Origin: Bacteroidales bacterium
GTDB lineage: Bacteria > Bacteroidota > Bacteroidia > Bacteroidales > ML635J-15
Direction of reading: 5' to 3'
Length of the DNA stretch: 31,451 nucleotides
Assembly (NCBI GenBank): GCA_028701945.1
Contig: JAQVPT010000005.1
Span: forward strand, 1 to 31,451
Under the pieces are notes generated by a model, which saw only the letters and a list, made by a program, of their open reading frames with translations, was not told the origin of the DNA and searched no databases. Position numbers and translations under genes: made by a program. Below, piece after piece: positions 8,600 to 15,665 of this stretch. The first letter of the stretch is position 1; the number at the start of each line of letters is the position of its first letter.

Positions 8600-8680
8600 T
8601 ATTTTTGCACAATGAAAAAACATTATAAATGTATTGGGAACCAAGTGTTGTCTCTTCTTAGCAAATCTGTAACAATGTGA
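8600..8680 (+). other. Orphan promoter and start codon
   Basis: TATTTTTG at 8600-8607 fits the -7 consensus and is followed 4 nt later by ATG at 8612. The frame, beginning MKKHYKCIGNQVL, runs only 22 codons to TGA at 8678. It looks like the start of a lost gene or of a transcription unit whose original first gene was replaced by the accessory island that follows. No homology was recognised. Confidence 0.3.
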
Positions 8681-8695
8681 CTAACTAATTCAGGC

Positions 8696-8786
8696 ACTCA
8701 GTTACCAAGTAACTTAGTAACCCAGTCACTCAGTTACCCATTAACCCATTAACCCATTTACCCAGTCACCCAGTTACCCAGTTACC
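8696..8786 (+). repeat. Degenerate 8-bp repeat array, family A (11 units)
   Basis: Eleven consecutive octamers of the form AC[C/T][C/A/T]A[G/T]T[N], such as ACTCAGTT, ACCAAGTA and ACCCATTA, are in perfect 8-bp phase and end with a partial ACC. Positions 1, 2 and 5 never change while others vary. The array precedes the four-helix-bundle gene; a related array follows that gene at 9377. Confidence 0.95.
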
Positions 8787-8834
8787 TTTTCTGTTAGCCA
8801 TAAAAAGATTATATTAGTATCTTAAACTAAAGAA

Positions 8835-9355
8835 ATGAAAACACATAAAGATTTAGATGCTTGGAAAAATTCGATAGACTTTGTTACGGATATTTATAAT
8901 ACAACAAAAGAGTTTCCCAAACAAGAACAATATGGATTGACAAGTCAAATTAGGCGATCAGCTGTTTCTATTCCGTCAAATATTGCTGAAGGGGCGGGAA
9001 GAAAACATAATAAGGAGTTTAGGGATTGTCAAACAATAAATCAGTCATTTTGACTTACTCTTTTGCTGTTTTTCATTGTTGCAAAATTTGCAAAGAGACG
9101 CAAGCTATTAGCTTAATTTTGCGTCTCGAAAAACAACAAAATATTTTCGTCAATTCTACATGATTTATTATTTGACAAACCCTTAGACAGTTTTTATATA
9201 TTGCACTTGGAAGCTTGGCAGAGGTTGAAACACAGTTGATAATCTCATCTAATATTAGTTTTATTACTAAAGAAAAGCTTGAGGATTATAATCTGAAAAT
9301 TAAAATAATTGGGAATCAGATTCATGGCTTGATAAAATATCTTGAGCGGCAGTAA
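8835..9355 (+). pseudogene. Four-helix-bundle protein (IVS/S23 type), interrupted
   Basis: The N-terminal part (MKTHKDLDAWKNSIDFV, then SQIRRSAVSIPSNIAEGAGR and KEFR) and the C-terminal part (QFLYIALGSLAEVETQLIIS to IKYLERQ) are the two halves of one four-helix-bundle protein of the 23S rRNA intervening-sequence family (TIGR02436 type). They are separated by a 161-bp hairpin element at 9022-9182. The frame now stops at 9051 inside the element. Removing the element and one TTA copy restores ttt-aga-cag, giving KEFRQFLYIALG as in the family, and a product of about 118 residues ending at TAA 9353. The function of the family is unknown; distant relatives are the Avd proteins of diversity-generating retroelements, but no reverse transcriptase is present. 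The gene is flanked on both sides by family A octamer arrays. Confidence 0.9.
9022..9182 (+). mobile_element. 161-bp hairpin MITE/REPIN-like element, copy 1
   Basis: The ends form inverted repeats of 22 bp with 20 matches (9022-9043 against 9161-9182). The insertion is flanked by TTA at 9019-9021 and 9183-9185. A perfect inner inverted repeat, GAGACGCAA (9095-9103) and TTGCGTCTC (9119-9127), sits at the centre, so the whole element can fold as one long hairpin. The interior is closely similar to the element at 28197-28356, while the outer stems differ in sequence. It has no coding capacity and is presumably mobilised in trans. Confidence 0.92.
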
Positions 9356-9376
9356 AAAAATGCAGGGGGCATAGAG

Positions 9377-9507
9377 TCCAAGTAACTTAGTGACTCAGTA
9401 ACCAAGTAACCAAGTAACTCAGTAACTCAGTTACCCAGTTACCCATTCACTCAGTTACCCATTCACTCAGTTACCCATTCACTCAGTTACCTATCCACCC
9501 AGTCACC
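9377..9507 (+). repeat. Degenerate 8-bp repeat array, family A (16 units)
   Basis: Sixteen octamers continue the same vocabulary as the array at 8696 in the same orientation: ACCAAGTA, ACTCAGTA, ACTCAGTT, ACCCAGTT, ACCCATTC. Within it the pair ACCCATTC-ACTCAGTT is repeated three times, a 16-bp higher-order unit. Together with the array at 8696 it brackets the interrupted four-helix-bundle gene. Confidence 0.95.
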
Positions 9508-9546
9508 TTTTAAACCTTTCAACTCATAAATACAACATTTTTTTTG

Positions 9547-9578
9547 TTTGCAGATATTTAATAATTATTCTAGTTTTG
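9547..9578 (+). promoter_or_regulatory. Promoter of the second AlbA_2 gene
   Basis: TTTG at 9547-9550, a 20-nt spacer and TAGTTTTG at 9571-9578 form a good Bacteroidota sigma-factor promoter. The ATG at 9583 begins only 4 nt after the -7 box, so the transcript is probably leaderless or nearly so. Confidence 0.7.
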
Positions 9579-9582
9579 TATC

Positions 9583-10959
9583 ATGTCTGAAAAAGAGATA
9601 CTGAATATCATTCATAAAGGAGAAGGCGATAAAACAGAATTTAAAACTTCTTTCAATAAGGAAGTTATTGAAACCATTGTTGCTTTTGCAAATAAAAGCG
9701 GAGGTAGTGTTTATATTGGTATTTCAAAAACAAGTAATATTATTGGAGTAAACATAAACAGCGAAAGCGTTCAAAACTGGATTAATGAAATAAAATCTAA
9801 AACTACACCAGCGTTAATTGTCGAATCTGAATTGTTTTATGAAGAAGGCAAAACTATTGTTCGACTAAAAATTGCCGAATATCCGATTAAACCAGTGTCC
9901 TCACAAGGCAAATATTATAAAAGAGTATTTAATTCAAATCATTTATTAAGTACAGATGAAATTGCTAATGAATATCTAAAAACAATAAATACTAGTTGGG
10001 ATTATTACCCAAGTCCATATCATAGTATTGATGATATTGATCTGGACAAAGTCAAAAACTTCATCAACCTAATAGAACAAAAAAATGACATTAAGATTTC
10101 TTTAGAGGCAATAGAATTTCTTAAAAAATTTGAACTAATTCATAAAGATAAATTAACGCTAGGTGCTTATCTGTTATTTGTAAAAGATAATTGTTTAATT
10201 TCAGATATACAGGTTGGCAGATTTAAGAGCGACATTACAATTATTGATAGTATTTCTTTAAATACTGACTTGTTTTCTGAGGTTACTGAAGTATTATCAT
10301 TTATCAGAAAGCACTTGATGGTGGAGTATATAATAACTGGAGAGCCCCAGCGGACTGAAAGATTTGATTATCCTATAGATGCTCTACGCGAAATAGTTAT
10401 AAATATGATTGTGCATAGAGATTATAGAAGTAGCAGTGCGTCTATTATTAAAATCTACGACAATCGAATAGAGTTTTTTAATCCTGGAGACCTGTATGAC
10501 GGATTAAGTTTGCATGAGCTACTCTCAGATAATTACGTTTCTAAAACACGAAACAAACTTATTGCAAAGGCATTTAAAGAAGTTGGATTAATAGAAAGAT
10601 ATGGTTCAGGAATAAAAAGAATTTTTGATATCTGCAATAATTACAAGATTATTCCACCAATATTCGAAGAAGTTTCTTCTGGTTTTCGTGTGACAATTTT
10701 TAAGGAGAAGATAAAGCTTGCCGCAAATGACACTTTAAATGACACTTTAAATGACACTTTAAATGACACTTTAAATAATCGTGAAAAAATTATATTACAA
10801 ATGATAAAAACCAACAAATATGTAACACAAGAAGAAATGGCTAAGAAGTGTGAAATAAGTGTGGAAACAGTTAAGCGTGAAATCAACAAAATGCAGAAAA
10901 CCGATATAATACAACGCGTAGGAAGCAAAAAAACAGGTTATTGGGAGATAAAACAATGA
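9583..10959 (+). CDS. AlbA_2 / HATPase_c_4 / HTH protein (COG2865-like), copy 2
   Basis: The 458-residue product has the same domain order as the gene at 2096. An AlbA_2 domain spans about 8-125, with GEGDKTEFK at 13-21. The ATPase-like domain includes ALREIVINMIVHRDYR (267-282), IEFFNPGD (296-303) and RYGSGIKRI (339-347). A C-terminal HTH covers about 400-458. The linker before the HTH is four NDTL tetrapeptides (382-397). Sequence identity to copy 1 is low outside motifs, so these are not recent duplicates. It probably acts as a regulator or ATP-dependent nucleic-acid-binding factor; function is unproven. It has its own promoter, and its stop codon forms an ATGA overlap with the truncated GT4 start at 10956. 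It was therefore once coupled to that glycosyltransferase. Confidence 0.88.
   Translation: MSEKEILNIIHKGEGDKTEFKTSFNKEVIETIVAFANKSGGSVYIGISKTSNIIGVNINSESVQNWINEIKSKTTPALIVESELFYEEGKTIVRLKIAEYPIKPVSSQGKYYKRVFNSNHLLSTDEIANEYLKTINTSWDYYPSPYHSIDDIDLDKVKNFINLIEQKNDIKISLEAIEFLKKFELIHKDKLTLGAYLLFVKDNCLISDIQVGRFKSDITIIDSISLNTDLFSEVTEVLSFIRKHLMVEYIITGEPQRTERFDYPIDALREIVINMIVHRDYRSSSASIIKIYDNRIEFFNPGDLYDGLSLHELLSDNYVSKTRNKLIAKAFKEVGLIERYGSGIKRIFDICNNYKIIPPIFEEVSSGFRVTIFKEKIKLAANDTLNDTLNDTLNDTLNNREKIILQMIKTNKYVTQEEMAKKCEISVETVKREINKMQKTDIIQRVGSKKTGYWEIKQ
10726..10773 (+). repeat. In-frame 12-bp tandem repeat, four units
   Basis: Four identical units of aatgacacttta encode (NDTL)4 between the ATPase-like domain and the HTH. 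Placement and unit size match the unrelated repeat at 3311-3394 in the other AlbA_2 gene. Confidence 0.97.
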
Positions 10960-11057
10960 AAAAAATCCTAATCCTTGCCTACGATTTCCCTCCTTACGTT
11001 TCTGTTGGAGGACTACTACCATATTCATGGTACAAGTATTTTAAAGAATTTTGCTAG
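10956..11057 (+). pseudogene. Truncated old 5' end of the GT4 glycosyltransferase
   Basis: The frame MKKILILAYDFPPYVSVGG...YSWYKYFKEF ends with TGC-TAG at 11055. Its first 32 codons match the intact gene at 12273 with 29 identical residues, yet 24 of 96 nucleotides differ. Eighteen codons differ and 15 of them are synonymous. Homology stops at about 11051, where DNA leading to the DUF1016 gene begins. It is the abandoned start of the glycosyltransferase, still overlapping the AlbA_2 stop codon by ATGA. Confidence 0.94.
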
Positions 11058-11123
11058 ACTAATAATTTTTAATGATATATTGTAGTTCTTTTGGATAAAA
11101 AGATATTAAATTAAATAATATTA

Positions 11124-12272
11124 ATGGGAGAAACAAATTTTGTATCAACACAAGCGATACGATTAATTAAGGCAGCCATACTTCAGAGTCGATATATGGC
11201 TGCTAGATTGGCAAATGAAGAGCAGCTCAAGCTTTATTATGCCATAGGAAAATATGTTTCGGAAAATACCCGAGCCGGGACATGGGGTACTGGATCTATA
11301 GAAATTATTTCAAATCAACTACAACAAGAATTACCAGGTCTAAGAGGATTTTCAGTTTCAAGCATACGATATATGAGACTCTTTTTTGAGGCATGGGATT
11401 CTTTTCTTGAAGGTGCGATTTCAAATCATCACTTAGCAAGTGATGATTTACAGAGAGAAAACAACCCAGTATCTAAAAATCAATTAACGACAGAATCTGA
11501 AAGGGATTTATTGGCATTGTCTTTAAATCATCACTCGACAAGTGATGATTTATCAAATTTTATGAGTATTGGATTTACTCATCATCGCGAAATTTTAAGC
11601 AAAACAAGCTCGATAGACGAGCGTTTGTTTTACATAAATCAGTGTGCTGTGAGCTTTTGGAGTGTAGAAACGCTTAAATATCATTTGCGAGAAAACTTAT
11701 TTGCAAAGCAAAGTAACACTCTCAATAATTTTAATTTAAGCATTTCTAAAAAGGACATAAGAGCAAAAGCATTACATTCGTTTAAAGATGAGTATCTTTT
11801 AGATTATATAAATATAGAAGACCCAGACGATTGTGATGAGCGAGTTCTGGAATCGGTTATTGTAAGCAATATTAAAAAATTTATAATGTCTTTTGGTCAC
11901 GATTTCTGTTTTATGGGAAATCAATACAGAGTATTAATCAATCAAAAAGAAGTGTTTATTGATCTATTATTCTTTCATCGTAGTTTAAATTGTTTAGTAG
12001 CAATTGAATTAAAACGAGGAGATTTTAAACCTGCATATTCTGGGCAATTAAATTTTTATCTATCAGCATTAGATGAGTATGTTAAACGCCCTAACGAGAA
12101 CCCATCTATTGGTATTATCTTATGTAAAGGAGCAGATGAAAAGTTTGTACAGCTTTCGGTACGTGATGTAAATAAGCCGATTGGCGTAGCAACCTACAAA
12201 ACGGCTAACGATCTGCCAACAGAACTTAAAAAAGTTTTACCAAATTTGGACGAATTAAAAAGACTATTATAA
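11124..12272 (+). CDS. DUF1016 (YhcG-type) PD-(D/E)XK nuclease-domain protein
   Basis: This 382-residue protein has the DUF1016 N-terminal region (about 10-190: YYAIGKYVSENTRAGTWGTG, then LPGLRGFSVSSIRYMRLF, then SISFTHH-like GFTHHREIL at 150-158) and a C-terminal PD-(D/E)XK fold. The putative active site is D280 (in VFIDLLFFHR) and E295-x-K297 (in VAIELKRGDF), all present. Family members such as E. coli YhcG are predicted nucleases of uncertain role, and some have been linked to DNA recombination or defence. Residues 101-109 (NHHLASDDL) and 135-143 (NHHSTSDDL) are a repeated insertion encoded by palindromes. The gene lies between the old and the new 5' end of the GT4 gene, and its stop codon directly abuts the new ATG with no gap. 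Confidence 0.88.
   Translation: MGETNFVSTQAIRLIKAAILQSRYMAARLANEEQLKLYYAIGKYVSENTRAGTWGTGSIEIISNQLQQELPGLRGFSVSSIRYMRLFFEAWDSFLEGAISNHHLASDDLQRENNPVSKNQLTTESERDLLALSLNHHSTSDDLSNFMSIGFTHHREILSKTSSIDERLFYINQCAVSFWSVETLKYHLRENLFAKQSNTLNNFNLSISKKDIRAKALHSFKDEYLLDYINIEDPDDCDERVLESVIVSNIKKFIMSFGHDFCFMGNQYRVLINQKEVFIDLLFFHRSLNCLVAIELKRGDFKPAYSGQLNFYLSALDEYVKRPNENPSIGIILCKGADEKFVQLSVRDVNKPIGVATYKTANDLPTELKKVLPNLDELKRLL
11423..11551 (+). repeat. Pair of palindromes inside the DUF1016 coding sequence
   Basis: AAATCATCACTT, a 3-nt loop and AAGTGATGATTT at 11423-11449 form a perfect 12-bp stem. A second copy at 11525-11551 has 11-bp arms and a 5-nt loop. The two are 102 nt apart and in the same reading frame, encoding NHHLASDDL and NHHSTSDDL. 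Only the loops differ, so the stem itself appears to be the conserved unit. Confidence 0.95.
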
Positions 12273-13607
12273 ATGAAAAAAACCCTAATATTAGCTTACG
12301 ACTTTCCACCTTACGTCTCAGTAGGTGGTTTGCGGCCATATAGCTGGTACAAATACTTTCATGAATTTGATATTCATCCTATTGTTGTAACGCGCCAATG
12401 GGGAAATAAATATGGAAATCATTTAGATTATATTGCTCCAGGTGAGGCAGATAAAACAATTATAGAAGAAACAGAATTCGGAACAATTATTCGCACCCCA
12501 TATAAACCAAATTTATCAAATAGATTATTATTGAAATATGGAGAAAATAGATTTAAATTAATTCGAAAATCTATTACAGCATATTATGAAATAATGCAGT
12601 TTTTGTTTTTCATAGGTCCTAAATCTGATTTGTATTTTGAAGCAAAAAAATATTTAAAAAACAATAAGGTTGATGTAATAATTGCAACAGGTCGTCCTTT
12701 CATTTTATTCAAATACGCAGCCAAACTATCTATTAAGTTTAAGATACCTTGGATTGCAGATTATAGAGACCCTTGGTCTCAGAGTTCTTCATATAGGAAG
12801 AAATATCTGCACCGTTTTTTTTCTTCAATATCTGAAAAAAAAATAGTTAGAAGTGCAAGTCACATTACTACAGCTTCAGAATATTTTAAATATAGATTAT
12901 CCAAACTATTTGTAAATAAAAACATAACTGTAATCGGTAATGGATATGATCCAGACTCATTGATAGGAGTAAACAGTATTTCTCAAAATGACAAAATACT
13001 TTCGATTGCAATGCTAGGGTCTTTATACAATTGGCATCCTATTGAGTCTTTCTTATTTGTACTTGCAAACTTTGTAGTACTTGAGGATGCGTGTGTGAAT
13101 TTAAATTTCTATGGTACAAACAATGTTGAAAAAGTAGCACAAATCATAAAAAACGAATATCCCATATTGCAGCCCATGGTTACTTTTTATCCTAGAATGG
13201 ATAACCAAAGTGTACTAAAAGAACTTGCATCAAATAATGTTTTACTTTTATTTAATTATTATGCATTTGTAGGTACAAAAATCTTTGATTATCTTGTAGT
13301 TAATCGAAAGATTCTATTCTGCTATACCGAAGAGCCAAAAGCTAAAGTCCTACGCAATAAATATTATGGGTTCAACGATAATTTTGCTAAGGAAATAGAA
13401 ATACAAAAAGAAATAATAAATGATACCAATTCTGGAATAGTTATAAAGAACGAAGAAGATTTATTAAAAGTACTAATTGATTTAAATCGAGAATTTAAGG
13501 AAACTAATATGATTAAGTGTGAGACACGAAACGTTGATAAATACTCTAGAAAGAATATGACGCATGAACTTACAACAGTACTATTTGATTTAATAAATGC
13601 GATTTGA
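12273..13607 (+). CDS. GT4-like (GT-B fold) glycosyltransferase
   Basis: A 444-residue glycosyltransferase. The N-terminus LILAYDFPPYVSVGGLRPYS is the typical donor-side glycine loop of group 1 (GT4-like) enzymes. IADYRDPWSQSS is the conserved segment found in many Bacteroidota GT4-like proteins. The C-terminal Rossmann half includes SIAMLGSLYNWHP and a KIFDYLVVNRKILF block, where classical enzymes have E.G.P..E. It probably adds one sugar to the lipid-linked repeat unit in the cytoplasm; donor and acceptor are unknown. Its start immediately follows the DUF1016 stop codon (TAA-ATG, no gap). The first 32 codons are a recoded version of the fragment at 10956. Confidence 0.85.
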   Translation: MKKTLILAYDFPPYVSVGGLRPYSWYKYFHEFDIHPIVVTRQWGNKYGNHLDYIAPGEADKTIIEETEFGTIIRTPYKPNLSNRLLLKYGENRFKLIRKSITAYYEIMQFLFFIGPKSDLYFEAKKYLKNNKVDVIIATGRPFILFKYAAKLSIKFKIPWIADYRDPWSQSSSYRKKYLHRFFSSISEKKIVRSASHITTASEYFKYRLSKLFVNKNITVIGNGYDPDSLIGVNSISQNDKILSIAMLGSLYNWHPIESFLFVLANFVVLEDACVNLNFYGTNNVEKVAQIIKNEYPILQPMVTFYPRMDNQSVLKELASNNVLLLFNYYAFVGTKIFDYLVVNRKILFCYTEEPKAKVLRNKYYGFNDNFAKEIEIQKEIINDTNSGIVIKNEEDLLKVLIDLNREFKETNMIKCETRNVDKYSRKNMTHELTTVLFDLINAI

Positions 13608-13612
13608 ACATT

Positions 13613-14524
13613 ATGAATACTAAAGTAACAATATTATGTCTCCACAAAATAACGGATAAGCAATTCCCTTCTTGGCCAGGGATGTCGGTAAGAACTTTTG
13701 AAAAACTCCTTAAATATATTACTAAGCACTATAAAGTTTGTTTACCAAATGAAATTAGTGAAAAATCAAAAAGGAGACAGTTGATTTTAAGTTTTGATGA
13801 CGGTTTTGAAGATTTTTACATTAATGCATTCCCTTTATTAAAAAAACATAAAATCCCTGCAGTTTTAAATGTTGTAGTTAATTGTATAAAAACTGATTAC
13901 CAAATATGGACTCAGCGTTTGAATGACATTTTAGATATATATGCCAAAGCCAATTCAGGACTTGAATTAGAAATAGAAAATAAATTATATAAGTTTGAAA
14001 TAAACATTAAAAATGCAGAAACTATTGCTTTAGAGATTTTTAAAAAACTTCTCCCATTGCAAATCGAAGCAAGAGAATTAGTTATTTCCAAATTAGAAGA
14101 AAATACTCCGGGTAAGCTTAGCAAAACTAAAATGATGAGCCCATCTCAATTGAAAGAAGTTTCTGATTATGGAATTTTAATTGGTAGTCATAGTTTATCG
14201 CATCCCAACTTGAAAATTGAAGACACTAATTTTGAATTGTTAAAATACGAATTGTTAGAAAGTAAGATTCAACTAGAAAATCTATTAAATAAACCTGTAG
14301 AAATATTTGCCTTCCCTAATGGAATGTATTCTGAATTAGGAATGAAGTTGGCGGAAGATTCTGGGTATAAATATCTTTTACTTGTTGATAATAATGTTGC
14401 AGAGTTCAATTTGACAGGTGAGATAGAGATTTTAGACAGAATTTTGATTTACTCCAATAATCACTTTAAAAACATTTTTAGAATTGAAGGTTTTCATAAT
14501 AAAATAAGAAAATGGTTAAAATAG
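13613..14524 (+). CDS. Polysaccharide deacetylase (NodB-type, CE4)
   Basis: The protein is about 303 residues. Motif 1 is LSFDDGFEDF, with the metal-binding and catalytic aspartates. Motif 2 is GSHSLSHPNL, giving the H-x3-H zinc ligands, and AFPNG corresponds to the later R/N-P-N/G motif. An N-terminal LCLHKI stretch resembles the YHRV/YH.I segment of glycan-locus deacetylases. I started at the ATG 13613, 5 nt after the glycosyltransferase stop, rather than an in-frame TTG at 13604. It would remove N-acetyl groups from a polysaccharide or a lipid-linked intermediate. No signal peptide is evident, so a cytoplasmic or membrane-associated intermediate is the likely substrate. It overlaps the next gene by 13 nt. 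Confidence 0.87.
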   Translation: MNTKVTILCLHKITDKQFPSWPGMSVRTFEKLLKYITKHYKVCLPNEISEKSKRRQLILSFDDGFEDFYINAFPLLKKHKIPAVLNVVVNCIKTDYQIWTQRLNDILDIYAKANSGLELEIENKLYKFEINIKNAETIALEIFKKLLPLQIEARELVISKLEENTPGKLSKTKMMSPSQLKEVSDYGILIGSHSLSHPNLKIEDTNFELLKYELLESKIQLENLLNKPVEIFAFPNGMYSELGMKLAEDSGYKYLLLVDNNVAEFNLTGEIEILDRILIYSNNHFKNIFRIEGFHNKIRKWLK

Positions 14525-15591
14525 CAAGTTATTTAGGCGATAATAGCGATGAGCTTATAAAGTTTTTAAGCACTGACGATTTTATGTCTAAATCTGCAAA
14601 TCCTGCCGACAGTGTTATTGCTAGTATTCTTGAATATCAGAACAAAACCAATAATTATGGGCAAATAAGAGGCTCAATAATGTTAAATGAAAAATCTGAA
14701 ATAGTCGGTTTTCTTGGCACTTTAGCCCTACCTGCAAGTTATAACTCTCAGCATTATTTTTGTGTTCAAACCTCTTCGGCATTTGTAAGCAAAGATTACC
14801 CTGGTAATTTCAAAAAACTAGTTAAACACTTTATTGAAACAAATAAAAACCTACCTACATTCACGATATTTCCTGTTCCTAAGATATTTTCCTCATTCGA
14901 AAAGATGGGTTTTGTTGAAGTAAATGCAAAACGATTTAAAAGTAACAACTATATTGTTCAAGACTACATTGGCTTTACAAGAGAACTCTTTCGGAATAAA
15001 ACAGCCTTTAGGTTATTATCGCTACCCATTGCTTTTTTTGCCAATGTATTTTTAAAGAACAAGGCAAAAGCATGTGAATTAAAATCGCAACTAATGGATG
15101 ATTTTAATAATGATTACTCAAAAATTGAGACTGATTATAAAGCAAGAACCGCTGACATATTTGCAATTAATTGGTCGCAAAAATTATTAGAAGATAAGTT
15201 TGCCAATAAAATAAATTTAAATAAATCTCAAATTAAAGAAAACGAAATCATCCATGTGTCTTGCTATGAAAAAGAGCGAATCGTTGGTAGCATTGTTTTG
15301 AAAAAAGTTAGGGACTATAAGCGCTTTATAATAAGTGATATTCAAACTATTGATAATAATAGAGCAGAAATAATTTGTTCATTGATAAGTGCATCTTTAG
15401 ATGAATTAAAATACTTTGGTTTCAATTCGATAATGTTTTTTGGAATAGAAGAAATATATTCTAATATTATTCTAAAGCAATTCAAATGTTTTAAAAAAGC
15501 TATTGACAAAAGAGTTTACTACTTACCTTTTAGTGATATTCCAGCAGAAAATATTAGTCTGGTCTTTTCTGATGATGATTTGAATTATTAG
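14512..15591 (+). CDS. GNAT/FemAB-like acyltransferase-family protein (uncertain)
   Basis: A 359-residue protein without a confident family. The N-terminal part (KIASYLGDNSDELIKFL, then IRGSIMLNEKSEIVGFLGTLALP, then FFPVPKIFSSFEKMGFVEVN-like segment) has the pattern of a GNAT fold: a strand pair, a central substrate strand and a terminal GF.E motif. The second half may be another degenerate GNAT domain (KERIVGSIVLKKVRDYKRFIISDI). Such double-GNAT proteins often accompany deacetylases in glycan loci, and the 13-nt overlap with the deacetylase gene supports a shared job. A possible role is acylation of the amino group exposed by the deacetylase; this is inference. Confidence 0.6.
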   Translation: MVKIASYLGDNSDELIKFLSTDDFMSKSANPADSVIASILEYQNKTNNYGQIRGSIMLNEKSEIVGFLGTLALPASYNSQHYFCVQTSSAFVSKDYPGNFKKLVKHFIETNKNLPTFTIFPVPKIFSSFEKMGFVEVNAKRFKSNNYIVQDYIGFTRELFRNKTAFRLLSLPIAFFANVFLKNKAKACELKSQLMDDFNNDYSKIETDYKARTADIFAINWSQKLLEDKFANKINLNKSQIKENEIIHVSCYEKERIVGSIVLKKVRDYKRFIISDIQTIDNNRAEIICSLISASLDELKYFGFNSIMFFGIEEIYSNIILKQFKCFKKAIDKRVYYLPFSDIPAENISLVFSDDDLNY

Positions 15592-15633
15592 TTTATTGAC
15601 TTATATAACTCAAATATTATTAAAAAAATAAAT

Positions 15634-15641
15634 TATATTTG
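15634..15641 (+). promoter_or_regulatory. Putative -7 box before the O-acyltransferase gene
   Basis: TATATTTG matches TAnnTTTG and lies 24 nt before the ATG at 15666, in the first real gap (74 nt) since the accessory island. The TTG at 15596 is too far away (35 nt) to be a standard -33 box, so promoter activity is uncertain. Confidence 0.45.
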
Positions 15642-15665
15642 TCATTTTAAAATTAAGCTTAAAAA

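Noticed and set aside
8612..8680. Third remnant of the GT4 start (it also begins ATGAAAAAA)
   Set aside because: Only the first nine bases agree with the GT4 5' versions at 10956 and 12273; the following codons do not match, so it cannot be claimed as homologous.
9095..9127. Intrinsic terminator (GAGACGCAA hairpin)
   Set aside because: The hairpin is the centre of a mobile element found twice with conserved flanks, and no U-tract follows.
8835..9355. Avd-like accessory gene of a diversity-generating retroelement
   Set aside because: No reverse transcriptase, template repeat or variable repeat pair was found; the protein fits the general four-helix-bundle (IVS/S23) family.
8696..9507. CRISPR-like array
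   Set aside because: Units are 8 bp with no spacers, are degenerate, and no cas genes are present.
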